Origin: an uncultured Pseudomonadota bacterium
GTDB lineage: Bacteria > Pseudomonadota > Gammaproteobacteria > Steroidobacterales > Steroidobacteraceae
Assembly (NCBI GenBank): GCA_946479515.1
Contig: CAMLGF010000030.1
Span: 1-40,136 of the forward strand
Direction: 5' to 3'
Length of the DNA: 40,136 bases
Every line of letters starts with the position of its first letter. The stretch's first letter is position 1. Shown piece by piece: positions 19,654-28,318 of the stretch. The notes beneath the pieces were generated by a model. That model searched no databases, was not told the DNA's origin, and saw only the letters and a list, made by a program, of their open reading frames with translations. The position numbers and the translations under genes are program-made.

Positions 19654-20547
19654 TCAGACCCTGGGCGCGAACAGCCCGAGGTAGCGGTCCACCACCTCAT
19701 GCCCCCAGATCATCGCCAGCCAACCGGCAATGGCGAGGAAGGGACCGAAGGCGATGGGCGTGTCCTTGCCGCGGCGCTGGCGGATCATGATGACGACGCC
19801 GAAGACGGCGCCGACGGCGGAGGCGAACAGGATGATGGGCAGCAACATCTGCCATCCCAGCCAGGCGCCAAGCGCGCCGAACAGCTTGAAGTCGCCGTAG
19901 CCCATGCCTTCCTTGCCGGTCAACAGCTTGAACGCCCAGTACACGCTCCACAGGCTGAGATAGCCCGAGGCGGCACCGACGATGCTGTCGCGCGGCGACA
20001 CGGGCGCCGCGCCCGCGGCCCATGCCGGATGCCAGAGGCTGACCAGCAGGCCCAGCCACAGCAGCGGATAGGTGAGCTGGTCGGGCAGAAACTGCGTGTC
20101 GAAGTCGATCATCGTCAGCGCGATCAGCAGCCAGGTGAACAGCAGGGCCGCGAGCGCGGTGACGCCGAAGCCAAAATGCCAGGCCACGAACCCCGAGAGC
20201 AGACCCGTGGCGAGCTCCACGGAGGGGTACCGGGCGCTGATCGGCGCCCGGCAGTTAGCGCATTTGCGCCCGAGCGCCAGCCAGCTCACCACCGGCACGT
20301 TCTGCAGGGCGGTCACGGGGGCCTTGCACGCCGGACAACGGGAGCGCGGGGTGACGAGGTTGAACTTTTCCGGTTCGGGCGCGGCCGGGTCCGCCAGCAG
20401 CGCGCATTCGTATCGCAACGCCTGTTCCATCATCACCGGCACGCGGAAGATCACCACGTTCAGGAAACTGCCGATGAGCAGCCCTAGCAAGCCGCATGCG
20501 GCGACGAACAGCGCGGGAAACTCGGCGAGGGGTTGAAGAATGTCCAT
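19654..20547 (-). CDS. pilD: Prepilin leader peptidase / N-methyltransferase PilD
   Basis: Inner-membrane aspartyl protease that cuts the leader from type IV prepilins after the glycine and methylates the new N terminus. The product has 297 residues and about eight membrane segments. The cytoplasmic zinc loop has two CxxC pairs (Cys71/74 and Cys96/99). The protease aspartates lie in TMIDFDTQFLPD (148/150) and GMGYGDFKLFG (219). It would process PilA, encoded upstream on the same strand. A strong terminator separates it from pilC, so it may be transcribed from a separate promoter or by read-through. Confidence 0.97.
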   Translation of the reverse strand: MDILQPLAEFPALFVAACGLLGLLIGSFLNVVIFRVPVMMEQALRYECALLADPAAPEPEKFNLVTPRSRCPACKAPVTALQNVPVVSWLALGRKCANCRAPISARYPSVELATGLLSGFVAWHFGFGVTALAALLFTWLLIALTMIDFDTQFLPDQLTYPLLWLGLLVSLWHPAWAAGAAPVSPRDSIVGAASGYLSLWSVYWAFKLLTGKEGMGYGDFKLFGALGAWLGWQMLLPIILFASAVGAVFGVVIMIRQRRGKDTPIAFGPFLAIAGWLAMIWGHEVVDRYLGLFAPRV

Positions 20548-20555
20548 GCGTCGCT

Positions 20556-20596
20556 AAAAAAAACGCCGCCCCAGTCCGAGAGGGAATGGGGCGGCG
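20556..20596 (-). terminator. Strong rho-independent terminator between pilC and pilD
   Basis: Read on the minus strand, a perfect 10-base GC-rich stem (CGCCGCCCCA with TGGGGCGGCG, 13-base loop) is followed by eight T residues (20563-20556). It starts 30 bases after the pilC stop and ends 9 bases before the pilD start. Confidence 0.92.
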
Positions 20597-20625
20597 CTTC
20601 CGTTTGAGTGGAACGTTCCTGCGGC

Positions 20626-21864
20626 TTACACCACGGCGCCCAGCTTGAAGATGGGCAGGTACATGGCGATGACCAGGCCGCCGACCAGCACGCCGAGGAT
20701 GGCCATGATCAGCGGTTCGAGCAGCGAGGACATGCTGTCCACGGCGTTGTCGACCTCCGCTTCGTAGAAGGTGGCCACCTTGCCCGACATGGAGTCGAGC
20801 GCGCCGGCTTCTTCGCCGACCGCGATCATCTGGATGACCATGTTGGGGAACAGGCCGGTGTTTTCCATCGCGCGCTGCAGGCGCTGGCCGGTGGCCACTT
20901 CGTCACGCATCTTGAGCACCGCGTTCTCGAACACGATGTTGCCCGTGGCGCCGGCCACGGATTCCAGTGCTTCCACCAGCGGCACGCCGGCGGCGAACAT
21001 GGTCGAGAGCGTGCGGGCGAACCGTGCCACGGCTCCCTTGTACAGAATGGGTCCGATGATCGGCAGCTTGAGCGAAGCGCGATCCAGCCATTCGCGCATT
21101 GCCCGCGATCGCTTCTTGAAGTAGACGAAGCCGTAGATGCCCGCACCGACGATGCCGAAGAAGTAATACCAGTTGTCCTGCAACCAGCGCGACATGTTGA
21201 TGACGAACTGGGTGAACGCGGGAAGCTCGGCGCCGAATCCCTTGAACAGCGACTCGAACTGCGGAATCACGAACAGCAGCAGGATGACGGTGACCACCAC
21301 GGCCACCACCATGACCGCCGCCGGATAGAACAGGGCCTTTTTGACTTTCTTCTTCAGGGCCTCGGTCTTTTCCTTGTAGGTCGCAATCTTGTCGAGCAGC
21401 GTTTCGAGCGCGCCGGCCTGTTCGCCAGCCTCGACCAGGTTCACGTACAGATCGTCGAAATGCAGCGGCTGTTTGGCCAGCGCCTCGTGCAGGGAAGTGC
21501 CGCCCTCGACGTCAGCCTTGATGTCGAGAATCAGCCTCTGCATGGCCGGCTTGTCATTGCCATTGCCGACGATCTCGAATGACTGCACCAGCGGAATGCC
21601 GGCGGCCAGCATGGTGGCGAGCTGGCGGCTGAACACCGCGATGTCTTCGGGTTTGACCTTGCCGCCGGACTTGAAAGCCTGCGACTGCTTCTTGATCTTG
21701 TTGACGGCGATGCCCTGCCGCCGCAGATCGGCGCGCAGCGCGGCCTCGTCGGGTGCCAGGCTCTTGCCGGAAACGCGGTTGCCCTTCTTGTCCATTCCCG
21801 ACCATGAGAATGGAACGTCGCGCTTGACGTTTTTGGCGCCCGTGGTTGCTACTGCTGTGGCCAT
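20626..21864 (-). CDS. pilC: Type IV pilus inner-membrane platform protein PilC
   Basis: Polytopic protein at the base of the pilus machine that couples the motor ATPases to pilin insertion and removal. At 412 residues it has the two T2SS-F domains of the family (about 75-200 and 280-400), each with the pattern FSRQLATMLAAGIPL or FARTLSTMFAAGVPL, and three hydrophobic segments (about 175-200, 225-245 and 380-405). The pilin-motor adapter start DVPFSWSGMDKKGNRVSG is typical. The gene follows pilB by 24 bases and is in the same operon. Confidence 0.96.
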   Translation of the reverse strand: MATAVATTGAKNVKRDVPFSWSGMDKKGNRVSGKSLAPDEAALRADLRRQGIAVNKIKKQSQAFKSGGKVKPEDIAVFSRQLATMLAAGIPLVQSFEIVGNGNDKPAMQRLILDIKADVEGGTSLHEALAKQPLHFDDLYVNLVEAGEQAGALETLLDKIATYKEKTEALKKKVKKALFYPAAVMVVAVVVTVILLLFVIPQFESLFKGFGAELPAFTQFVINMSRWLQDNWYYFFGIVGAGIYGFVYFKKRSRAMREWLDRASLKLPIIGPILYKGAVARFARTLSTMFAAGVPLVEALESVAGATGNIVFENAVLKMRDEVATGQRLQRAMENTGLFPNMVIQMIAVGEEAGALDSMSGKVATFYEAEVDNAVDSMSSLLEPLIMAILGVLVGGLVIAMYLPIFKLGAVV

Positions 21865-21888
21865 GCTGGCTGATCCTCGTTACCGCTC

Positions 21889-23637
21889 TTACTCGATCGT
21901 GACGCTGTTGACTTCTTCGAGACTGGTGAGGCCTTGCTTGACCTTCTCCAGGCCTGAGCGGCGCAGATCCCACACGCCTTCCTTCGCAGCCTGGTCGGCG
22001 ATGTCGATGGCATTGCCGCCTTCCATGATGATGCGGCCGATGGCGTCAGTGACCGGCATGACCTGGTAGATGCCGCAGCGACCCTTGTAGCCGTCGCTGC
22101 AAGATGAGCAGCCCTTGGGGCCGTAGATCTTCATGCCGGCGCGCACGTCGGCTTCCTGGAAGCCTTCCTTGAGCAGCGCCTCGGCCGGAATGTCCACCAG
22201 CGCCTTGCACTGCGTGCACAGCCGGCGCGCGAGACGTTGCGCGATGATCAGGCTCACCGACGTTGCGATGGCGTAGGGCTTCACGCCCATGTCCACCAGA
22301 CGCGTCATGGTCTGCGGCGCGTCGTTGGTGTGCAGGGTGGAGAGCACCAGGTGGCCGGTCTGCGCGGCCTTGATGGCGATCTCCGCGGTCTCGAGGTCGC
22401 GGATTTCGCCGACCATCACCACGTCCGGGTCCTGGCGCAGGAAGGCGCGCAGCGCGGCGGCGAAGGTGAGGCCCACTTTCGGGTTCACGTTCACCTGGTT
22501 CACGCCGGGCAGATTGATTTCGGCTGGATCTTCTGCCGTGGAGATGTTGGTGTCTTCGCGGTTGAGGATGTTCAAGCCCGTGTACAGCGATACGGTCTTA
22601 CCCGAGCCGGTGGGGCCGGTTACGAGGATCATGCCCTGCGGTTTGGCGAGATTCTTGAGATAGAGCTCGCGCTGGAAGGGCTCATAGCCCAGCGAATCGA
22701 TGCCCAGCATCGCCGAGGACGGGTCGAGAATACGGCAGACGATCTTTTCGCCGAACAGGGTGGGGCAGGTGCTCACGCGGAAGTCGATCGCGCGAGTCTT
22801 GGAAAGCTTCATCTTGATGCGGCCGTCCTGCGGCACGCGGCGCTCGGCGATGTCCAGGCGCGACATCACTTTCAGGCGCGCCGAGAGCTTCATGGCCAGC
22901 TGCACCGGCGGCTGCGCCACTTCTTTCAGAATGCCGTCGATGCGCAGACGGATGCGGTACATCTTCTCGTACGGCTCGAAGTGGATGTCCGACGCGCCGC
23001 GGCGGATGGCATCGAGCAGCAGCTTGTTGACGAAGCGCACGATGGGCGCGTCTTCGATGTCGTCGCGGGAAACGCCCGCGCCTTCCATCTCGTCGTCGCC
23101 GCCCGAGGTTTCGAGGTTCTCGAGGTCGAAGCCGGTCTCGTCCTCCGCGAGATTCGGCATTGCGGTATCGGCTTGTTCGGCGGCCTTGTCGATTGCCTTC
23201 TGCAGCTTGTCGTCTTCGACGACCACCGCTTCGATACCGAGGCCGGTCTGGAACTTGATCTCGTCGATGGCGTGCAGGTTGGTGGGATCCGCCACGCCGA
23301 GGAACAGGCGCTTGCCGCGTCGATACAGGGGCAGGCAGCGATGCTTCTGCAGCAGCTTGTCCTGCACGAGCTTGACCACGTCGAGGTCGACCTGGTGAGA
23401 GTCGAGGTCGTACAGGGGTACGCCGAATTCGGCGGAGGCGGCGATGGCGATGTCACGCGCCTTGGCGGCCCCGGCCGAAATGAGGTGTGTAACGAAACTC
23501 GACTTGCGGTCCTTTGCGGACTGCAAGGCGGTGAGCATGGCGGCTTCTTCGACCACACCATCCTGGACCAGGCGCTGCGGCAGTCCGCCGAGCCCGGAGC
23601 GATTGCCACCGAGTGCTAGAGATGCGTTGTCGTTCAT
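21889..23637 (-). CDS. pilB: Type IV pilus extension ATPase PilB
   Basis: Hexameric cytoplasmic motor that powers pilus assembly. The product has 582 residues, with an N-terminal T2SSE/MshEN domain (about 60-150) and a secretion ATPase domain. Walker A GPTGSGKT is at 341-348, the Asp box (AEDPAEINL) follows, Walker B (DVVMVGEIRD) is at about 405-414, and the His box (TGHLVLSTLHTNDA) completes the site. The zinc-binding cysteines of assembly ATPases are Cys474/477 and Cys510/513. These cysteines and the length distinguish it from the retraction ATPase PilT. It lies between pilA and pilC. Confidence 0.96.
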   Translation of the reverse strand: MNDNASLALGGNRSGLGGLPQRLVQDGVVEEAAMLTALQSAKDRKSSFVTHLISAGAAKARDIAIAASAEFGVPLYDLDSHQVDLDVVKLVQDKLLQKHRCLPLYRRGKRLFLGVADPTNLHAIDEIKFQTGLGIEAVVVEDDKLQKAIDKAAEQADTAMPNLAEDETGFDLENLETSGGDDEMEGAGVSRDDIEDAPIVRFVNKLLLDAIRRGASDIHFEPYEKMYRIRLRIDGILKEVAQPPVQLAMKLSARLKVMSRLDIAERRVPQDGRIKMKLSKTRAIDFRVSTCPTLFGEKIVCRILDPSSAMLGIDSLGYEPFQRELYLKNLAKPQGMILVTGPTGSGKTVSLYTGLNILNREDTNISTAEDPAEINLPGVNQVNVNPKVGLTFAAALRAFLRQDPDVVMVGEIRDLETAEIAIKAAQTGHLVLSTLHTNDAPQTMTRLVDMGVKPYAIATSVSLIIAQRLARRLCTQCKALVDIPAEALLKEGFQEADVRAGMKIYGPKGCSSCSDGYKGRCGIYQVMPVTDAIGRIIMEGGNAIDIADQAAKEGVWDLRRSGLEKVKQGLTSLEEVNSVTIE

Positions 23638-23672
23638 GCGGTTACGTGCGAGCGACCAGACCCGCTGCGGCT

Positions 23673-23700
23673 AGTCTACTCAGAGGCCGGAGGCAGGCAA
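23673..23700 (-). promoter_or_regulatory. Weak sigma-70 promoter candidate for pilB
   Basis: On the minus strand, TTGCCT and TAGACT are separated by 16 bases, with the predicted start of transcription about 30 bases before the pilB ATG. The match is only fair, but the terminator after pilA makes a separate pilB promoter likely. Confidence 0.3.
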
Positions 23701-23781
23701 TTGTTAAATCTGCGGCCAATGGTCGCATAGGGATCGCCGGGTCCGCGTGACGATTCTCCCAAAAGGAGAAGCCCCGAAAAG

Positions 23782-23809
23782 AGAAAGCCCCTCCGAGGAG
23801 GGGCTTTCT
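23782..23809 (-). terminator. Terminator after pilA
   Basis: A perfect hairpin (AGAAAGCCCCTCC with GGAGGGGCTTTCT, 2-base spacer) is followed by CTTTT on the minus strand, 21 bases after the pilA stop. It would limit pilin transcript read-through into pilB, as expected where pilin is needed in large excess. Confidence 0.85.
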
Positions 23810-23829
23810 GATCGGACAGCAACTCTCGA

Positions 23830-24315
23830 TCAGGCGCCGGTGCGGCAAACCTGCGGGAGATACTTCTCGTCGAGGGTGCCGGCGGTCGGGTCGACCGGGG
23901 TCGAGATGCCCGAGGGCGTGTCGTGCGCGCCGCAAATCCAGGCCACATCGCCATTGATGCTGGTGCCCGGGGTCAGGATGGCGGTATCACCGTCGATCTT
24001 CGTGTTCGCCTGCTTGCCGTAGGCAATCGTGATGACGCCGCTGGCCACGGTCACGGAAGTCACATACTTGCCCGTGATCGCGCTGGGGCTGCCGATGCCG
24101 GCCGCGGTATTGTCAGCCGGGAACGCGCCGGTATTCGCATAGACTTCGGCCACCGAAGCCTTGGCGGGGGCCGCCAGGTTCATGCCTTCCGTCACCTGCG
24201 AGCGGATCGTGTAGTCCTGGTAGGCCGGGATGGCGATCGCGGCCAGGATGCCGATGATGGCAACCACGATCATCAGTTCGATGAGCGTGAAGCCTTTTTG
24301 AGTAGCCTTAATCAT
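23830..24315 (-). CDS. pilA: Type IV major pilin PilA
   Basis: Type IVa pilin precursor of 161 residues. The ATG at 24315 has AGGAG 8 bases upstream and gives a short leader (MIKATQKG). Cleavage after Gly8 exposes [20 protein letters not shown], with the Glu5 needed for assembly. The region before the disulfide is short. Cys128 and Cys157 form the C-terminal D-loop near the end (QVCRTGA). An in-frame extension to 24408 would place the leader internally and is rejected. A sigma-54 promoter lies 77 bases upstream. The adjacent phosphotransferase-like genes raise the possibility that this pilin carries a phospho-modification. Confidence 0.97.
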   Translation of the reverse strand: MIKATQKGFTLIELMIVVAIIGILAAIAIPAYQDYTIRSQVTEGMNLAAPAKASVAEVYANTGAFPADNTAAGIGSPSAITGKYVTSVTVASGVITIAYGKQANTKIDGDTAILTPGTSINGDVAWICGAHDTPSGISTPVDPTAGTLDEKYLPQVCRTGA

Positions 24316-24391
24316 GCGTGGAGCTCCTAACAAAGAATTTGGGTGAGACCGGGCGTCACCAGCGCGTGCGCCGGTCCGCTGGACGTGATGA

Positions 24392-24407
24392 TGCAATCGC
24401 GGTGCCA
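24392..24407 (-). promoter_or_regulatory. Sigma-54 promoter of pilA
   Basis: On the minus strand the site reads TGGCAC, 5 bases, TTGCA, so the invariant GG and GC are exactly 10 bases apart (consensus TGGCAC-N5-TTGCA). Transcription would start near 24381, leaving a leader of about 65 bases. The window also encodes the matching NtrC-type activator PilR and sensor PilS. Confidence 0.88.
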
Positions 24408-24477
24408 ACGGCGCTGTGCGCCAAGTCGCTGAAAATGAACCAGTATTGCGCGCTTTGCCATAAACATTCTTCGCCAG

Positions 24478-24498
24478 AAGTGACCAATTTGGTCACTT
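24478..24498. promoter_or_regulatory. Perfect palindrome upstream of pilA (operator or terminator)
   Basis: AAGTGACC, 5 bases, GGTCACTT. It is centred about 107 bases upstream of the predicted pilA start of transcription, a distance suited to a sigma-54 activator such as PilR. It also spans the stop codon of the upstream sulfatase-fold gene and is followed by T residues on the plus strand, so it could instead be a terminator hairpin. Confidence 0.45.
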
Positions 24499-26610
24499 TT
24501 TGACGCTGGGCGGAATAGTTTGGTCCTGATTGGCGACAGGGATTCCGGCGACAGCTTGCCGGTGCAGCAGTACGTCGTCGAACTGCGCGTGCAACGCATC
24601 CCAGAGCGCGCGCAGTTCCGGCTCCTCTGCCGCCGGTTGGCTCGTCAGGCGCCGAAGTGCGCCATCCCTGAGGCGCGCTGCCAGGTAGTTGTAGCCCGCC
24701 CCGTCGAAGTTCGGAAAAGCCGCGACCAGGTATTCGGCGCCCACGGCGGCGTATTCCCTCTCCATGAGCAGGTTCTTCAGCAGGGACTCCTTCACGCTGA
24801 CCCGGTCGGTCGACGGATCGATGCTGTAGACCCGCATCGCTTCGCGCATCTTGTCGGCATCGATGTGTCCTTCCTGCGTCGCGAAACCCACCGGCATCTG
24901 GTACTCGGTCTCCATGAAGCGGACGCGCCCGGCAAACGCCTGCTCAGCCCCTTCATGTCCCTCGATCAGGGGTAACAGCGAGCGACCGTCGAAGCGGCCA
25001 GGGGACTTCACACCGAGCATCTCGTGGATCGTCGGTGCGATGTCCTCGAATGACACCGCCGCCGATACCGTCGGTACCAGCCGAAGATCGCCACCGAAAC
25101 GGCGTACGCCGAGCATGATGTGGTACTGATCCAGTGCGAGCACGGAGGTGCCGTGCCCCCAGGCGGGCCTGCTCAGGCTGAGCTCCTTCATGATCGGGTT
25201 GTCGTCGGAGGCGATCGCCTGGTCGGGCGCGTCGAACGTTTCGCCATGGTCGGAATAGACGACGACAATCGCGTTCCGCAGCAGACCTTTGTTCCGCAGC
25301 ACCTCGAGTATATCGCCCATCTGCTGGTCCACACGATGCGCGGCCGCCAGGTAGTAAGGCGGCCAGCGTGCAGTCTTGTCGCCCACCTTGGGCGGCGCGC
25401 CCGCCCAGCTGTAGGGCCAATGGTCCAACGTGAGATGCACGGTGAGGAACAGGGGCCGCGTCGGCCGCAGTTCCCGTTCGATCCGCGTCACGAAGGAATC
25501 CGGGTCGTAGCTCTTTGCCACGCCCCGATTCGCATGCGCATGCGGAAACAACCAGCTTCCCAGGCGGGTGTTCATCACCAGATTGCTGAGGGGCGTATCG
25601 ACCACCTTCTCGATCAGGAACTCGGACGCGCCGATCGGGGGAGTGATGGTCTGCTCGAAGCCATAGGACGTATCGATGTTCGCGAAACGGACTTCATCCA
25701 TCGCATACACCGTCTCGTATCCCAGCTGGGCCAGCGTGCGGGGCAGGGAATCGGTGTCATCGATGACCTCGCGCGGCAGCAGATTCATGATCGCGCCGGA
25801 ATGGTGCGGATGCCGGCCGGTCAGCATCGCGAGCATGGAAGGAAAGGTACGGGCCAGAGGTGTCAGGGCGTTGCTGAATCGTGTTCCGCCTTTCATGAAC
25901 GCTTCCACGTTCGGGGTGGCGTGCGGCGACAGTCGCTCGTCGACGAGATCGGCGCGCAGCGAATCGAGCCCGATCAGGATCACATTGGGTTTCGCGGCGA
26001 CGACCGGCGCCATCGTCTGATGACGCGAAAAGGCCGCGAGGCCGATGGAAGATATGCAGGTGGCCGCGAGTATCGTAATCGACTTGCGGGAAAGCCGACC
26101 GCCGGCATTCCACCAGCGCAGTGACGCGACCGCGGCGGTGAGGCCGGCAGCAGCCAATGCGCAGAACCACAGCCCGCTGCCGAGACGGACGCCAAGCAGG
26201 GCGCGTGTCATGGTCGCCGCATACGGTTCACCGAGCGAACTCGTGGAAAACACCGCGGCGTTGTTTGCCAGCAGGCCGATGGTGATGACGACGAACCAGA
26301 GCAGCAGGTGCTGCCGGGGAGTGGCTTTCAGGGACGGCCAGGCGGTCACCGACATTCGCGCGAGCACCCAATAGGCGAGCCCGAGCAGCGCATGCAGGAA
26401 GACCATGGCCAGTGAAAAGAACACCAGGTTGTAACCCAGTTTGGACCCCCAGATCGGGCCCGCGAACACCGAGTCGAGCACGTGATCGTGAAACAGCATT
26501 GACTGGCTGTCACCCACGATGCGCGCGTAGGACAGCAGCAATAGAAGCAGGGCCAGACCTTGGGCGGCCAGCAAGCCGTCGAAGCGGCGAGGTGAAGTAG
26601 CGGGGTTCAT
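24493..26610 (-). CDS. Membrane-anchored sulfatase-fold protein with Thr nucleophile
   Basis: A 705-residue member of the alkaline phosphatase/sulfatase superfamily. Four to five membrane segments (about 13-30, 58-85, 100-120, 140-165 and 178-195) precede a periplasmic catalytic domain. Metal-binding motifs are seen as NVILIGLDSLRAD (Asp216) and, later, VVVYSDHGETFDAPD. The sulfatase CxPSR signature is replaced by TFPSM (Thr255) before LAMLTGRHP. Thr is the nucleophile in phosphoethanolamine and glycerophosphate transferases such as EptA and LtaS, so a phosphotransferase or phosphodiesterase is more likely than a sulfatase. It is directly upstream of pilA and divergent from a CDP-activation operon. 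The substrate is unknown. Confidence 0.85.
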   Translation of the reverse strand: MNPATSPRRFDGLLAAQGLALLLLLLSYARIVGDSQSMLFHDHVLDSVFAGPIWGSKLGYNLVFFSLAMVFLHALLGLAYWVLARMSVTAWPSLKATPRQHLLLWFVVITIGLLANNAAVFSTSSLGEPYAATMTRALLGVRLGSGLWFCALAAAGLTAAVASLRWWNAGGRLSRKSITILAATCISSIGLAAFSRHQTMAPVVAAKPNVILIGLDSLRADLVDERLSPHATPNVEAFMKGGTRFSNALTPLARTFPSMLAMLTGRHPHHSGAIMNLLPREVIDDTDSLPRTLAQLGYETVYAMDEVRFANIDTSYGFEQTITPPIGASEFLIEKVVDTPLSNLVMNTRLGSWLFPHAHANRGVAKSYDPDSFVTRIERELRPTRPLFLTVHLTLDHWPYSWAGAPPKVGDKTARWPPYYLAAAHRVDQQMGDILEVLRNKGLLRNAIVVVYSDHGETFDAPDQAIASDDNPIMKELSLSRPAWGHGTSVLALDQYHIMLGVRRFGGDLRLVPTVSAAVSFEDIAPTIHEMLGVKSPGRFDGRSLLPLIEGHEGAEQAFAGRVRFMETEYQMPVGFATQEGHIDADKMREAMRVYSIDPSTDRVSVKESLLKNLLMEREYAAVGAEYLVAAFPNFDGAGYNYLAARLRDGALRRLTSQPAAEEPELRALWDALHAQFDDVLLHRQAVAGIPVANQDQTIPPSVKK

Positions 26611-26629
26611 CGATGCGACTTATAACAAA

Positions 26630-26643
26630 GGGGCTTCGGCCCC
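26630..26643. other. GGGGC-TTCG-GCCCC hairpin in the divergent promoter region
   Basis: Perfect 5-base stem closed by a stable TTCG tetraloop, midway between the divergent sulfatase-fold gene and the cytidylyltransferase operon. On the minus strand it is followed by TTTG. It may be an RNA leader hairpin or a barrier between the two promoters; no clear operator was seen in the remaining 26611-26740 bases. Confidence 0.3.
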
Positions 26644-26740
26644 CCAGTGCATGGTGCTCAAATGGAAGTCAAATGCCCGTCGGCCGGATCATGTGATTCG
26701 ACGCACACCGTAGGGGTTCCAGATATGACTTAATGCCGGC

Positions 26741-27721
26741 ATGCGCGTATTTACCACAGGCGTGTTCGACATACTCCATCGAGGGCATTTGAATATCCTG
26801 ACCCAGGCCGCCGCGCTGGGTGAGCTCACGGTCGGAATCATGACCGATCAGGGGGTCGAGGATACGAAAGGGGTGCGACCCATTCTGTCGTTGGAAGAGC
26901 GCGATGCCCAGATCCGCTCGTTGCCATTCGTAGCCAACGTCATTCACTACACCGACGTCGACCAGCGCGGCAATTATGCGGCGCTGCGTCCGGACATCGT
27001 CGTACAGGGAGACGACTGGTTGTTTTCGGCCGATCGGACCACGGCCATCAATTTTCTGCGCGAGAACTCCATCCGCCTGGTGCTGCTGCCGCGCACCCAG
27101 GGCATTTCGACAACCGAGATCCGTCGCCGCGTGGCGCGCTCGGGGCGCCGCGACGAGCAGATGTTGCGCGAACGTCTGCGCATGGTGCCGGTGGCCGATC
27201 TGCGCCGTTACGAGGCCCACGACGAGACGAAAGTGGCGCGGTTGGTCGCGAAGATCGAGGCGGAAGGAGTGTTCTTCAATCCGCTGTCGGTGGTGCGCGA
27301 GCTCATCGTCATCGATGGCGCGAATCGCTTCGAGGCGCTGCGGCGCCTCGGTGCGCGCCATGCGCCCTGCGTCGTCTACGACTATTCGGACGTGGATCTG
27401 CTCGCCAACGTGCATTTCATCAATGACGGCGTGAAGACCCGCCTGTCGGAATTCGCGCGCGAGCAGGGCGAGCGCATCGAGTTTCCCCGCCGCACACCCG
27501 ACGACATTCGCGCCGCCGTGGAGAAGGGCGAGATCATTCCCAATGGAGAAACCTTCCACCGCGTGCCACTGAGCGTGATCCGGCTGCCGATTCCACTGGC
27601 CGCGCTGCGTGCGGAACAGCCCTTCGAGCTGGGGCCCTTCATCGACCGCCGCATCCGCGATGGCAACGTTCGCTTCTTCCAGTCCAGTGTCTATGTCTGC
27701 GATGAATGGGAACCTGCATGA
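26741..27721 (+). CDS. Cytidylyltransferase fused to a ParB/SbnI-like kinase-type domain
   Basis: Two-domain protein of 326 residues. Residues 1-130 are a small nucleotidyltransferase of the TagD/glycerol-3-phosphate cytidylyltransferase type: GVFDILHRGHLNIL with HxGH at 13-16, and the signature ISTTEIRRR at 122-130. These enzymes make CDP-alcohols from CTP and a phospho-alcohol. Residues 148-290 resemble the ParB/sulfiredoxin fold of SbnI and SerK, free serine kinases: VPVADLRRYEAHDE (Glu158 as possible catalytic residue), NPLSVV, then VIDGANRFEALRRLG and IIPNGETFHRVPL. The natural reading is a kinase and cytidylyltransferase in one chain. First gene of a five-gene operon; its stop overlaps the next start (ATGA). 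The fusion and its role are inferred by eye. Confidence 0.8.
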   Translation: MRVFTTGVFDILHRGHLNILTQAAALGELTVGIMTDQGVEDTKGVRPILSLEERDAQIRSLPFVANVIHYTDVDQRGNYAALRPDIVVQGDDWLFSADRTTAINFLRENSIRLVLLPRTQGISTTEIRRRVARSGRRDEQMLRERLRMVPVADLRRYEAHDETKVARLVAKIEAEGVFFNPLSVVRELIVIDGANRFEALRRLGARHAPCVVYDYSDVDLLANVHFINDGVKTRLSEFAREQGERIEFPRRTPDDIRAAVEKGEIIPNGETFHRVPLSVIRLPIPLAALRAEQPFELGPFIDRRIRDGNVRFFQSSVYVCDEWEPA

Positions 27722-28314
27722 GCACCGAGACCGCGACCAGCTATTGGAAGTCGCAAACGCATTATCCGTTCGCATTCACGCGCCGCAGGCGCATTCACGA
27801 GCTCAACTACCTCGTGCCGCGTCTCGCCGCGACCGGCGGTACCCGCCTCCTGGACCTCGGGTGCGGCGATGGGTCGCTGCTCGAATGCCTGCTGCGCACC
27901 ACCGAGTTCGAAGAATTCCATGGCTACGACGTGGCTGCGGATCTGCTGCGCGACATCGATCCACGCATCAGGACGGCGGTCTATGACATCGCGCACCCGG
28001 GGCCGCTGCCGCGTGTGGATGCGGTCATCGTCGCGGGCGTCATCCAATACATTTTCGACGACGAGGTGGTGGCCGCACTGCTGCAACGGATCGATGCGCC
28101 CATCCTGTGGGTTCGCTCCACCTGCACGTTGCAGCCGCGGCGCGAGCTGGTCGAGAACGATGGCTACGCTTCCTGCTATCGCACCGTGCCGGAGACTCAT
28201 GCGTTGCTCTCGCGGGAGTTCACCGTGAGTTCGGTGGATCGCATCTATCCGGATGAAATCGAATCGGCCTACGGTACCAAGCAATTCTATTTCGAGGCGC
28301 GCCGCCCGCGCTGA
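27718..28314 (+). CDS. Class I SAM-dependent methyltransferase
   Basis: A 198-residue Rossmann-fold methyltransferase. Motif I is LLDLGCGDGSLL (about residues 44-55), followed by the acidic strand end (FHGYDVAADLL) and a later VDAVIVAGVIQYIF motif. The ATG at 27718 overlaps the previous stop codon (ATGA), indicating coupled translation. The size and the absence of membrane segments indicate a soluble small-molecule or sugar methyltransferase. In context it may methylate the activated phospho-compound or the sugar acceptor; the substrate cannot be read from sequence. Confidence 0.85.
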   Translation: MSTETATSYWKSQTHYPFAFTRRRRIHELNYLVPRLAATGGTRLLDLGCGDGSLLECLLRTTEFEEFHGYDVAADLLRDIDPRIRTAVYDIAHPGPLPRVDAVIVAGVIQYIFDDEVVAALLQRIDAPILWVRSTCTLQPRRELVENDGYASCYRTVPETHALLSREFTVSSVDRIYPDEIESAYGTKQFYFEARRPR

Positions 28315-28318
28315 CGCC

